NCBI RefSeq assembly: GCF_011393025.1
Contig: NZ_JAAOEO010000007.1
Location: forward strand, 180,758-244,757
Reading direction: 5' to 3'
DNA length: 64,000 nucleotides
Source: Neobacillus terrae
GTDB lineage: Bacteria; Bacillota; Bacilli; Bacillales; Cytobacillaceae
The notes beneath the pieces are model-generated. The model saw nothing but the letters and a program-made list of their open reading frames with translations, did no database searches and had not been told where the DNA came from. The position numbers and the translations under genes are program-made. Of this stretch, positions 16,877-24,534 are shown piece after piece. Position 1 is the first letter of the stretch, and every line of letters begins with the position of its first letter.

Positions 16877-17269
16877 TTCTACGTTCTTGCTTCCCAGTTC
16901 TACAAAAATTAAGAGCATTTCTACAAATATATTACCTATCTACAATTATGGGGATCTATTCTACAAAATTAAAAAGAGGTTCTACATTCTTGCTTCCCAG
17001 TTCTACAAAAATTAAGAGCATTTCTGCAAATATATTACCTATCTACAATTATGGGGATCTATTCTACAAAATTAAATAGAGGTTCTACATTTTTGCTTAC
17101 CAGTTCTACAAAACTGAAGAGCATTTCTACAAATGTATACTCTTTCTACAATTTTGGGGATCTATTCTACAAAATTAAAAAGAGGTTCTACATTTTTGCT
17201 TCTCTGTTCTACAAAATAAAAGACGCATTCTACAAATACATTTCCTTTCTGTAAATTTCGGTGTTCTAT
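16877..17269 (-). repeat. Nested array of TTGTAGAA motifs, 103-bp higher-order period
   Basis: On the + strand the motif reads TTCTACAA. It begins at 16877, 16898, 16919, 16938, 16959, 16980 and so on, with steps 21, 21, 19, 21, 21 that recur through about 20 motifs. The spacers are position-specific: the TTCTAC(G/A)TTCTTGC form recurs at 16877, 16980, 17083 and 17186, exactly 103 bases apart. The array fills the space between the permease terminator and the terminator of the convergent amidase gene. Short open frames inside it are not credible genes. Confidence 0.9.
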
Positions 17270-17286
17270 TAAGAAAATACGTAAAA

Positions 17287-17311
17287 AGCCGGATTCAAAT
17301 TGAATCCGGCT
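17287..17311 (-). terminator. Terminator of the amidase gene
   Basis: AGCCGGATTCAA pairs with TTGAATCCGGCT almost without a loop; on the minus strand it is followed by a run of T residues. Confidence 0.85.
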
Positions 17312-17319
17312 GCTCTTAT

Positions 17320-18741
17320 TTATTTGATTTCGTGTATTGCGAAGGTAATCATTTTTTCATAAAGACTTAAAATTGATTGCCCGTAGCTTGTACCAGGAAC
17401 GGCCCATTTTCCGTTTAAGTCGGCCCAGGCTGGAGCAGAGCCTCTTGGAACTAGATTAAAGCGTGGGTCAACGAGCGGGTATTTATCAGGCAACGATTGG
17501 GTTGAAGCATAGGCAAACAGGTGCTGAAACTGAGCAAGGACTCCATCTTTCGGTGTTTTAAAGCTGGCGCCTGAATTGCCTCCTCCTGTTGCTCCAATTC
17601 CGGCGAAGTTGTTTTGTTCAGGATTTACATCTCCAGTAAAGCGGAAATAGTTTGTCTCTAACAACGCTTGGGCAAAAGCGAGGTCACCCCTGATACCATA
17701 ATATTCTCCAAAAGCAGAATAGTAGCTTCCTAGTTCAGGTGCATCCGGATTAACTGACTTGGCAAAAAGGTTCATTTGCTCCGGGGACAAATAGGTTGGC
17801 CCTAGGATTGAATCTCCAGTTGGTTCTGAACGCACGGTGCTTTGGCTGGCACTTTGAGTAGGTGAAGGGTTTGGTGCTGATCTATGTGCTGTAGCAGGGC
17901 TCGAGTCAGAACTTTGTGTCACGATAAAAGCGTCTTTAATGCCCGCAGTTTTGACATCCCGTTCGCGGGCTTCAGCGTTTGCCCGGCTTGAAAAAGCGCC
18001 TGCCTGAACCCGATACCAGGTTTCATCTGAAATAACAACTGTCACAACAAATGCTTCAATTCCCTTGGAGTGAAGGAATGCGACACGGTTATTTGCATCT
18101 TCCCTTACTTTAAATGACCCGGCTATTACTTTGTAAATAATACTGGAATTCTTAATTAAAGTTGTCAAAGGAGATGTTGTACTATTTGATTTTGGTTTAA
18201 GATTAAAAACTTTAGCAATCCCATTTGCATGTCCTTGCGCAACACTTTGCCTCCAGGAAGCTTGTTTCATTAGGCTCGCATCGTGTGGGTTGCTAATGAA
18301 GCCATTTTCGGAAAGCATTGCCGGCATGTTAGATTCGCGCAGCACATGGAAATTGGCCTTTTTCTTCCCTCGAACATTTAACTGATTCAGTTTAATGACT
18401 TCCGCATGAATAATCTCCCGGTACTTTGCGGCTGTTTTTGTATCTGAAACGTTGGAGTGGATATAGTCCTCATATCCCTGAGCAGAGCTGCTTTCTGCTG
18501 AATTGATGTGAATGGCCAAATAATAATCTGCGCACCAGGAATTCGCTTCATTTGTCCGCTGGGCTAAGCTTTTCGTAATATCACTTGTACGGCTCATCCT
18601 AACATCAATATTTTCATAATGATTAAGAAGGAGTGTCTGTATACTTTGGGCAATATCCAGCGTAATATCTTTTTCGTTTAAACCATTACCTTGAGCGCCT
18701 GGATCAGTCCCTCCATGTCCTGGATCTAAATAGAGTTTCAT
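17320..18741 (-). CDS. N-acetylmuramoyl-L-alanine amidase with SPOR and glucosaminidase domains
   Basis: The 473-residue protein joins three parts. Residues 1-180 are an Amidase_3 domain with zinc ligands in DPGHGGTDPGA, NEKDITLDIA, AIHINSA and the catalytic Glu in MLSENGFISNP. Residues ~205-275 form a peptidoglycan-binding SPOR domain (two IYKVIAGSF/YRVQAGAFSSRANAE-like repeats). After a Ser/Thr/Pro-rich linker, residues ~315-473 resemble an endo-beta-N-acetylglucosaminidase domain (GDLAFAQALLETNYFRF, NNFAGIGATGGG). There is no signal peptide, as in the mother-cell amidase CwlC, so release at mother-cell lysis is possible. Two cleavage activities in one chain would cut both peptide and glycan bonds of the wall. 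Confidence 0.85.
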   Translation of the reverse strand: MKLYLDPGHGGTDPGAQGNGLNEKDITLDIAQSIQTLLLNHYENIDVRMSRTSDITKSLAQRTNEANSWCADYYLAIHINSAESSSAQGYEDYIHSNVSDTKTAAKYREIIHAEVIKLNQLNVRGKKKANFHVLRESNMPAMLSENGFISNPHDASLMKQASWRQSVAQGHANGIAKVFNLKPKSNSTTSPLTTLIKNSSIIYKVIAGSFKVREDANNRVAFLHSKGIEAFVVTVVISDETWYRVQAGAFSSRANAEARERDVKTAGIKDAFIVTQSSDSSPATAHRSAPNPSPTQSASQSTVRSEPTGDSILGPTYLSPEQMNLFAKSVNPDAPELGSYYSAFGEYYGIRGDLAFAQALLETNYFRFTGDVNPEQNNFAGIGATGGGNSGASFKTPKDGVLAQFQHLFAYASTQSLPDKYPLVDPRFNLVPRGSAPAWADLNGKWAVPGTSYGQSILSLYEKMITFAIHEIK

Positions 18742-18860
18742 ATAATCGCCTCACTTTTTAATGGTTGTATCATATTTTACGAGAAAAATAGGAAACTTGT
18801 TCTGGTGCAATCCTAGGATTCTCGCGGATTTAAGATAGACTCTTCTTGAAAAAGCCAATT

Positions 18861-18874
18861 TGAAAACGCTATTG
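18861..18874 (+). promoter_or_regulatory. Possible cre-like box before the sensor kinase gene
   Basis: TGAAAACGCTATTG agrees with the core of the CcpA consensus but has a divergent 3' end. It sits in the divergent region between the amidase and kinase genes. Confidence 0.3.
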
Positions 18875-18948
18875 TAAAGGATACTCGATATAGGTTAGTA
18901 TACTTATGGTCCCATTATATATTTAAACCTCTCGAGAGGAGTCCGGCG

Positions 18949-20193
18949 TTGATTGAGTCATTTCTATTAAACTTCCTATTTCTGCTTTTTCCGGTGCTGA
19001 TTTTTTTAATATTCTTTGAAAATAGGTTTTATACATATAACAAATCCGTCATTATTTTTCTTTCTTCCATATCAATGATTCTTTGTATGGTTTTTCCAAT
19101 TAAATTAGAATTTGGTCCAATCTTTGATTTACGATACATTCCTTTTTTACTTATAGCACTCTTTTGGGGCTATAGATACACCTTCCCACTTTATATTGTG
19201 TTAAATATGTGTCGTTTTTTGATTGGAGGACCATATTTCCTTCATTCATTCGTATTTTCGACGGTAATTTATATTTTTGTATCTTTATTAAATAAAGTGT
19301 TTATGAAACAGAGTCCCAAGAAGCGGATTTTCATTGCGGCTATCATTTCTTTATTTACAATGGTCCTTTATCTTTCAAGTGTTACTTTGATCATACCGGC
19401 TTTGGATAAAGGATTTTGGCTTTTAGCATTTTATGCATTAACTACCTATGCAGCAGTTATGGTTATTAATATGGTATTAATAGAGAAAATTATTGATAAT
19501 GCAAAAACCAGAGAGTATCGTTTACATTCGGAAAGATTAAATGTAATGAGCGATTTATCCGCGAGTGTTTCTCATGAGATTCGAAACCCGCTTACTGTTA
19601 CAAAAGGATTTCTTCAGCTTTTAAAGGATTCACAAAACATTACAGGTGATGAAAAAAGATACGTTGAGATTTCCTTATCAGAATTAAAACGGGCTGAGCA
19701 AATTGTCACCGATTTTCTTGCTTTTTCAAAGCCACAATCGGAAAACATGGTAGTATCCAATTTAAAAGAAGAAATAGATTATGTAACGAATGTTATGATT
19801 CCCTATGCCAACATGCATCAGGTAGATGTAGAAATGAGTTTTAATAACACTTTAAAAATTATGTACGATAAAAATCAGGCACAGCAGTGTTTAATCAATT
19901 TATTTAAAAACGCTATTGAGGCGATGAGAGAAAATGGCGGTATTCTTTCCATTGATGTTTCAGAGCAGGGGAATCAAATTGTCGTTAAAATAAAGGATAC
20001 AGGCATCGGAATGACCAAAGAAGAGGTCTTACGATTAGGTAGACCTTACTATTCTACGAAAAAAGAAGGAACCGGCCTCGGAATGCTGATGGTATATAGT
20101 ACTGTTGATAAGGTTAATGGCAAAATTGAAGTAGAGAGTGAGAAGGGGATAGGTACTACTTTTCTTATTACAATTCCCAGTTTGCAGTTTTAA
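18949..20193 (+). CDS. Sensor histidine kinase with 5TM-LYT-type membrane domain (KinB-like)
   Basis: The 414-residue protein has six or so hydrophobic helices in residues 1-190, resembling the 5TM receptor domain of LytS/KinB proteins. A HisKA dimerisation helix follows with the phosphorylated His in SHEIRNPLTVTKGFLQLL near residue 209. The HATPase_c domain comes next: N box NLFKNAIEAMRENGG, G1 KIKDTGIGM, F/G2 YYSTKKEGTGLGM and a closing GTTFLITIP. In Bacillus such kinases feed the sporulation phosphorelay; there is no partner response regulator beside it, which fits that role. The TTG start has an AGGAG site eight bases upstream. It stands alone and ends at a good terminator. Confidence 0.85.
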   Translation: MIESFLLNFLFLLFPVLIFLIFFENRFYTYNKSVIIFLSSISMILCMVFPIKLEFGPIFDLRYIPFLLIALFWGYRYTFPLYIVLNMCRFLIGGPYFLHSFVFSTVIYIFVSLLNKVFMKQSPKKRIFIAAIISLFTMVLYLSSVTLIIPALDKGFWLLAFYALTTYAAVMVINMVLIEKIIDNAKTREYRLHSERLNVMSDLSASVSHEIRNPLTVTKGFLQLLKDSQNITGDEKRYVEISLSELKRAEQIVTDFLAFSKPQSENMVVSNLKEEIDYVTNVMIPYANMHQVDVEMSFNNTLKIMYDKNQAQQCLINLFKNAIEAMRENGGILSIDVSEQGNQIVVKIKDTGIGMTKEEVLRLGRPYYSTKKEGTGLGMLMVYSTVDKVNGKIEVESEKGIGTTFLITIPSLQF

Positions 20194-20201
20194 AAAAGTT
20201 T

Positions 20202-20231
20202 CGGACAGCGGGGAATGCTGTCCGTTTTTTT
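20202..20231 (+). terminator. Terminator after the kinase gene
   Basis: CGGACAGC pairs with GCTGTCCG over a seven-base loop, followed by seven T residues. Confidence 0.92.
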
Positions 20232-20274
20232 ACTATCTTTTGTTGTATAATAGTGAACAAAGGTGGTGAGAAGA

Positions 20275-20565
20275 ATGGATGAGAAACGTTTTGAAAGAAT
20301 GGAAAATATGCTGACAGATTTAATTAAGATTACTGGTAATTTGAATAAAGAGGTACAGAATCTCAAAAAGGAAATGGGCGATGTAAAAGCAGATTTATAT
20401 GGTGTGAAAGCAGAAATGAAGAAAGGCTTCGATGATATTAAGAGGGAGCAAATAAAGACCAATCAAATTCTTGCAGAAATGAGAGCAGACCAGGACTTTA
20501 TTTGGGAAAAGGCAGCGAAAAACGAAAGAGAAATAGCCAAGATTAAAAACCACTTACAAATGTAG
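20275..20565 (+). CDS. Small coiled-coil protein of unknown function
   Basis: About 96 residues starting at ATG 20275, behind AGGTGGTGAG. It is highly charged, with Met, Leu and Ile in heptad spacing from residue ~5 to the C-terminus (MENMLTDLIKITGNLNKEV, LKKEMGDVKADLYGVKAEM), so one long helix forming a coiled coil is expected. There is no signal peptide or membrane segment. Similar short coiled-coil proteins are common in Bacillus, but I do not recognise a function. Confidence 0.65.
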   Translation: MDEKRFERMENMLTDLIKITGNLNKEVQNLKKEMGDVKADLYGVKAEMKKGFDDIKREQIKTNQILAEMRADQDFIWEKAAKNEREIAKIKNHLQM

Positions 20566-21109
20566 GACTTCATTTGTGTTTTTCTCCATGTACTTTCTTC
20601 AGTTTCAATACCTCTTATTAATAGCTGCTTCGTGTATACCTTTTCAAAAAACAAAACGGACAGTTGCATAGACGGCTGTACGATTTCCAATTATCTTTTC
20701 TTTTTCCTGCAGACTGTTCATATCTCAGGTAAACGTCTATCCGTATTCATTAACATATCTTCTGTAACATTTATGGCTTCTAACCAGTTATATTGGACCT
20801 TGGTCTAAATCTCCCCTTAAATATGCTCATTATTTCACATACTATTCTATATTCATTTTAGGTTTAAGGGAGCTGGCCGGAAAGGCTGAATGAGGAAGTT
20901 TCACATAAGTGTCATGTTTGCTTCTTTTGTTCATCATCAAAAACGAAAACCTCATGGTGGTATATTTTTCAAACCTGAATCTTTAGTTTGAAATTTTTTG
21001 ATTTCACCCTTACCTTTTTATCGTTTTTTTTGTATATAGAAGATGAAAGGGTTGAACCATTCGAGATGGCGGCACGACCCTTCCAATATAATAAAAGGGA
21101 GCGGTTTAA
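20566..21109 (+). other. Gene-free stretch before the broken replication-type gene
   Basis: No open frame here has a ribosome binding site and a plausible protein. Only AT-rich sequence and a weak inverted repeat (AAGGGTTGAACC with ACCCTTCC near 21050-21085) are visible. Confidence 0.5.
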
Positions 21110-21437
21110 ATGGCAGAACTACTATTGAATGAAGAGGCTTTATTGGTATTACCTTCACTGGCAAAAAGTTTGGAATAAATGAGGCCATTATTTTACAGCA
21201 GATTCATTCATTATTGGAAAAAGGTCTGATGTGATTGAAGGGAAAAAGTGGATTTACAATACATATAAGGATTGGAAGGTTCATTTTCCATTCTTGTCGG
21301 AAAGTACCATCAAACGGACGATGCAATCATTGGAAAAGGAGGGGGTAGTGATTTCAAATAATTTCAACCCTTACAAGATGGACAAAACCAAATGGTATAC
21401 GATTGATTATGAGGTTATTGATAATCTTGTAAAATAG
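21110..21437 (+). pseudogene. Broken replication-type winged-helix gene
   Basis: Read across two frameshifts, the segment encodes a protein beginning MAELLLNEEALLVLPSLA (ATG 21110), then INEAIILQQIHSLLEKG, then GKKWIYNTYKDWKVHFPF, STIKRTMQSLEKEGVVIS and TKWYTIDYE. This order is typical of the N-terminal winged-helix half of phage- or plasmid-type replication proteins found in Bacillus. Frame changes near 21174 and 21228, and a stop where longer relatives continue, make it a fragment. The intact last piece (21231-21437) is not likely to be a gene by itself. Confidence 0.65.
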
Positions 21438-21446
21438 TACATCACG

Positions 21447-21480
21447 GCGTCTCCAATTTAAAATGGGGACGCTTTTTGTT
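21447..21480 (+). terminator. Terminator after the broken replication-type gene
   Basis: GCGTCTCCA pairs with TGGGGACGC (with G-U pairing), followed by TTTTTGTTTT. Confidence 0.75.
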
Positions 21481-21526
21481 TTGAGAACTTTAAAAGTATT
21501 AATCTTCTCTATAATTATTTTCTAAT

Positions 21527-21618
21527 AGGTTTTGTTAAAGAACTGTGTTGATTTTTATCTATGTTGATTGAAGCGAGTGTCTTGGAGCGAAAATCAACAA
21601 CTAAGTTTAACAAAGCCT
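21527..21618 (+). repeat. Dispersed intergenic repeat, copy A
   Basis: The 92-base element has inverted ends (AGGTTTTGTTAAA and TTTAACAAAGCCT, 12 of 13 pairing) and inner TGTTGATTTT/AAAATCAACA arms around GATTGAAGCGAGTGTCTTGG. It is a short relative of the GTTGATT..GCGGAAAGCGA..AATCAAC repeats common in Bacillus genomes. Copy B follows the next gene in the same orientation. Confidence 0.65.
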
Positions 21619-21668
21619 TATAATAAAAAATAAGAATTATCGTGTAATTTCTAAGGAGGGGAAAAGTT

Positions 21669-22895
21669 ATGACACAAACAAAAGTAGTTTTTGAGGTATT
21701 GATTAACAATCCAAATGTAAAAGCAGGGCTTGATTTTTTGGAAGAGGATAATGATTATACCACCCAGGAGCAAATCGCTTTAACAGAAATACCGGCCCCA
21801 ACGTTTCAGGAGCAGGAGCGCGGCCTGGAGTATCAAAAAAGATTAATAGAATACGGACTTAAAAATGTAGAGATCGACAGTCAGGGGAATGTGTTTGGAG
21901 TGAGACCGGGAACAGGGAATGGACCCAAGCTGGTGGTTGCAGGGCATCTTGATACTGTTTTTCCCATGAAGACGGATGTAAAAGCGAAACTGAGGGATGA
22001 CAGGATTTACGCACCTGGAATTGCTGATGATGGCAGAGGGCTTTCTTCCGTACTTACTCTGTTAAGGGCAATAGAAAAGGCGAATATAAAAACAACAGGA
22101 GATATTATTTTTGGAGCAACCGTTGGTGAAGAGGGATTAGGGGATTTAAATGGCGTGAAGGCACTCTTTGAAAACAGAAAGGATATTGATGGGTTTATTT
22201 CTATCGAGCCCGGGAGTCCTGAACGCATTACCTATCTTGCAACAGGAAGCCGCAGGTATCATGTTACATATACCGGAACGGGCGGGCATAGTTTTGGAGA
22301 CTTTGGAAAGCCAAGCGCTATCCATGCATTGGGAAGGGCCATTGCTAAAATAAGTGACATCCAAACGCCGAAAGAGCCGAAAACAACCTTTAATGTTGGA
22401 ACGATCAATGGGGGAACCTCTGTTAATACCATTTCGGCAAAAGCGGAAATGCTGATTGATATGCGTTCCGTATCGCCAGATGCTTTAAAAGCTTTAGAAG
22501 ATAAAGTGATTGATATTTTAAAAATGGCTGCTGACGATGAAAATAAACGATGGGAAACAAATGATATTCAAGTAGATATTAAACTTGTAGGTGACAGGCC
22601 TGCTGGCTCTCAGCCCGGGGACAGTGTAATCGTGCAGGCAGCCCTTGCATCTGCGGAAGCACTTGGCTTTGAGCCCATTTTGGATGAACCAAGCAGCACT
22701 GATTCAAATGTTCCAATCAGCCTCGGAGTTCCTGCCGTTACGCTTGGCGGTGGAGGGAAGTTTGGCGGATGCCATACGCTCGAAGAATACTACGATCCAA
22801 CCAATGCCTTTTATGGGGTTCAAAAAATCTTTTTAACCATGCTTGGGTTGGTTGGGGTAGAAAATGTAAGTGAGCCACTTTTAATTAAAAAGTAA
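21669..22895 (+). CDS. M20-family metallopeptidase (PepT/carboxypeptidase-like)
   Basis: The 408-residue cytoplasmic protein has the M20 di-zinc pattern: GHLDTVFP (His, Asp) near residue 98, GIADDGRGLSS near 118, GATVGEEGLGD (catalytic and metal Glu) near 149, IEPGS near 177 and a final His in FGGCHTLEEYY near 377. The dimerisation domain lies around residues 190-310 (GTGGHSFGDFG). It should release N-terminal or C-terminal residues from small peptides, but the substrate is not clear. A strong AAGGAGGGG site precedes the ATG. The gene is bracketed by two direct copies of a dispersed repeat and ends at a terminator. Confidence 0.82.
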   Translation: MTQTKVVFEVLINNPNVKAGLDFLEEDNDYTTQEQIALTEIPAPTFQEQERGLEYQKRLIEYGLKNVEIDSQGNVFGVRPGTGNGPKLVVAGHLDTVFPMKTDVKAKLRDDRIYAPGIADDGRGLSSVLTLLRAIEKANIKTTGDIIFGATVGEEGLGDLNGVKALFENRKDIDGFISIEPGSPERITYLATGSRRYHVTYTGTGGHSFGDFGKPSAIHALGRAIAKISDIQTPKEPKTTFNVGTINGGTSVNTISAKAEMLIDMRSVSPDALKALEDKVIDILKMAADDENKRWETNDIQVDIKLVGDRPAGSQPGDSVIVQAALASAEALGFEPILDEPSSTDSNVPISLGVPAVTLGGGGKFGGCHTLEEYYDPTNAFYGVQKIFLTMLGLVGVENVSEPLLIKK

Positions 22896-22903
22896 ATTTC
22901 CGG

Positions 22904-22927
22904 GAGACAGGTTTCTGTCTCTTTTTT
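22904..22927 (+). terminator. Terminator after the first M20 peptidase gene
   Basis: GAGACAG and CTGTCTC pair around GTTT, followed by six T residues. Confidence 0.88.
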
Positions 22928-23019
22928 GTTTAAAGAATATTGTTGATTTTAGACTATGTTGATTGGAGCGGAAAGCGAGTCCCATTAGCGAAAATTAACA
23001 AACAAGTTTAATAAAACAT
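22924..23019 (+). repeat. Dispersed intergenic repeat, copy B
   Basis: TTGTTGATTTTAGACTATGT, then GATTGGAGCGGAAAGCGAGT and AGCGAAAATTAACAA correspond to copy A in the same orientation. The element keeps the typical GCGGAAAGCGAGTC core of Bacillus repeats, and its ends are again roughly inverted. Confidence 0.65.
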
Positions 23020-23106
23020 ATTTTTTATAGAATATTTCGAAAAAAAGAAGGAGTTATTCTTCGATTAACGAAATAATAATATATTATTTAAAAAGGGGGC
23101 AGTCCT

Positions 23107-24516
23107 ATGGTTAAGCCGCAATTAGAAGAATTAAAACAGCAATCGAAAGAGCTAGTATCTGATTCAGTAGAAACTTTAAGGGAATATTTAAGACTTCCAA
23201 CGATCTCTGCTCAAAATTCCGCCATTCCAGAAACAGTTGAGTATGTTGTTAAAATGATTCAGGATGCTGGTGGAGAGGCACAAGTGCTAGATGATTTGGG
23301 AGGCAATCCGGTCGTTTATGCCTTTTTTGCAGCTGGAGAACAAGGAAATTCAAGTAAGACTTTACTATTTTATAACCACTATGATGTCCAGCCGCCTGAG
23401 CCACTGGACGAATGGAATTCAGAGCCGTTCAACCCGGTTGTCGAAAATGGAATTCTTTTTGCAAGAGGGGTTTCAGACAACAAGGGTGACCTGGTTGCCC
23501 GTTTGACCGCGATTAAGGTCCTGCAAAAGGCTGCAGGGGGACTGCCTTGCAATATTAAGTTCATGATTGAAGGGGAAGAAGAAATCGGAAGTCCCAATCT
23601 GGAGCCTTACTTGGTGAAATATAAAGATTTATTCGCAGCCGATGCCTGTATCTGGGAATTCGGCGGCAAGGATGAAGAAGAAAGAATTAGTATGGTAGCC
23701 GGAATAAAAGGGATGGCTTACCTGGAGCTAAGCTGTACTGGTGCAGATATCGACATGCATTCCTCAGTCGGAGCCTATGTGGATAACGCAGCATGGAGGC
23801 TTGTTCAGGCTCTTGCCACTATGAAAAATCAGCAAAATGAGATTTTAGTTGAAGGTTTTTATGATGGAATCATCCCGCCAACAGAGGAAGAGTTAGAAGC
23901 TGTTCATGCTATTCCTTTCGATGAAGAGGGAGTAAGCAGGCTTTATGGTTTGAAGCGTCCTCTTATTACAGCTGCAAAAGGACAAGACCCGCGGGAAGCG
24001 ATGGTTTTTGAACCAACCATGACCATCTGCGGAATAGTCAGCGGTTATACAGGCGAAGGCTCTAAAACCGTTCTTCCTAAAAACGCCAGAGCCAAAGTGG
24101 ATTGCCGATTAGTTCCGGGGCAGGATCCGGACTATATTTTAGAATGTGTTGAAAAACACTTGGAAAAGCATGGTTTCCATGATGTTAAGGTAACTTCTTT
24201 AAATGGGCAGAAGGCTTACCGATCTGATTTTAATCATCCATTCATTAAACATGTAATCGCCACTGCTAATGAGGTATATGAGGCAGGAAGCGTCCTGGCA
24301 CCGAATTCTGCCGGAACAGGGCCAATGTATATTTTCGGGGAACAGCTTCAGCTTCCGGTTGTCAGCACGGGTGTAGGCTGGGTCCAGTCAAAAGCGCATG
24401 CGCCGAATGAATCGATTCGCCTTCAGGATTTTGAACAGGGCATTGTTCATATGGCATACATGCTGTTGGGATTGCCTTCAGCCCTAGAGCAAAAAGTGGA
24501 AAATATAGAGGCTTAA
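23107..24516 (+). CDS. M20-family dipeptidase/deacylase
   Basis: The 469-residue protein has M20 metal-binding segments: YNHYDVQPP (His, Asp) near residue 95, FARGVSDNKGDL near 118, EGEEEIGSP (catalytic and metal Glu) near 157, a WEFGGKDEEER segment near 181, GYTGEGSKTVLPKNARAKVD near 317 and a C-terminal His in SKAHAPNESIRLQDF. This form is usual for PepV/CNDP-like dipeptidases and related deacylases. The ATG follows AAAGGGGG, and only 18 bases separate its stop from the S9 peptidase start, so the two form a peptide-degradation unit. Confidence 0.83.
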   Translation: MVKPQLEELKQQSKELVSDSVETLREYLRLPTISAQNSAIPETVEYVVKMIQDAGGEAQVLDDLGGNPVVYAFFAAGEQGNSSKTLLFYNHYDVQPPEPLDEWNSEPFNPVVENGILFARGVSDNKGDLVARLTAIKVLQKAAGGLPCNIKFMIEGEEEIGSPNLEPYLVKYKDLFAADACIWEFGGKDEEERISMVAGIKGMAYLELSCTGADIDMHSSVGAYVDNAAWRLVQALATMKNQQNEILVEGFYDGIIPPTEEELEAVHAIPFDEEGVSRLYGLKRPLITAAKGQDPREAMVFEPTMTICGIVSGYTGEGSKTVLPKNARAKVDCRLVPGQDPDYILECVEKHLEKHGFHDVKVTSLNGQKAYRSDFNHPFIKHVIATANEVYEAGSVLAPNSAGTGPMYIFGEQLQLPVVSTGVGWVQSKAHAPNESIRLQDFEQGIVHMAYMLLGLPSALEQKVENIEA

Positions 24517-24534
24517 CAGAAAAGGGGGGAGAAC

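Noticed and set aside
16773..17254. Small open frames (80 and 67 codons) after the permease
   Set aside because: They lie within the terminator and repeat array, translate the repeat itself and have no ribosome binding site.
21231..21437. Independent 68-codon gene
   Set aside because: It is the last piece of a frameshifted winged-helix gene and lacks its own ribosome binding site.
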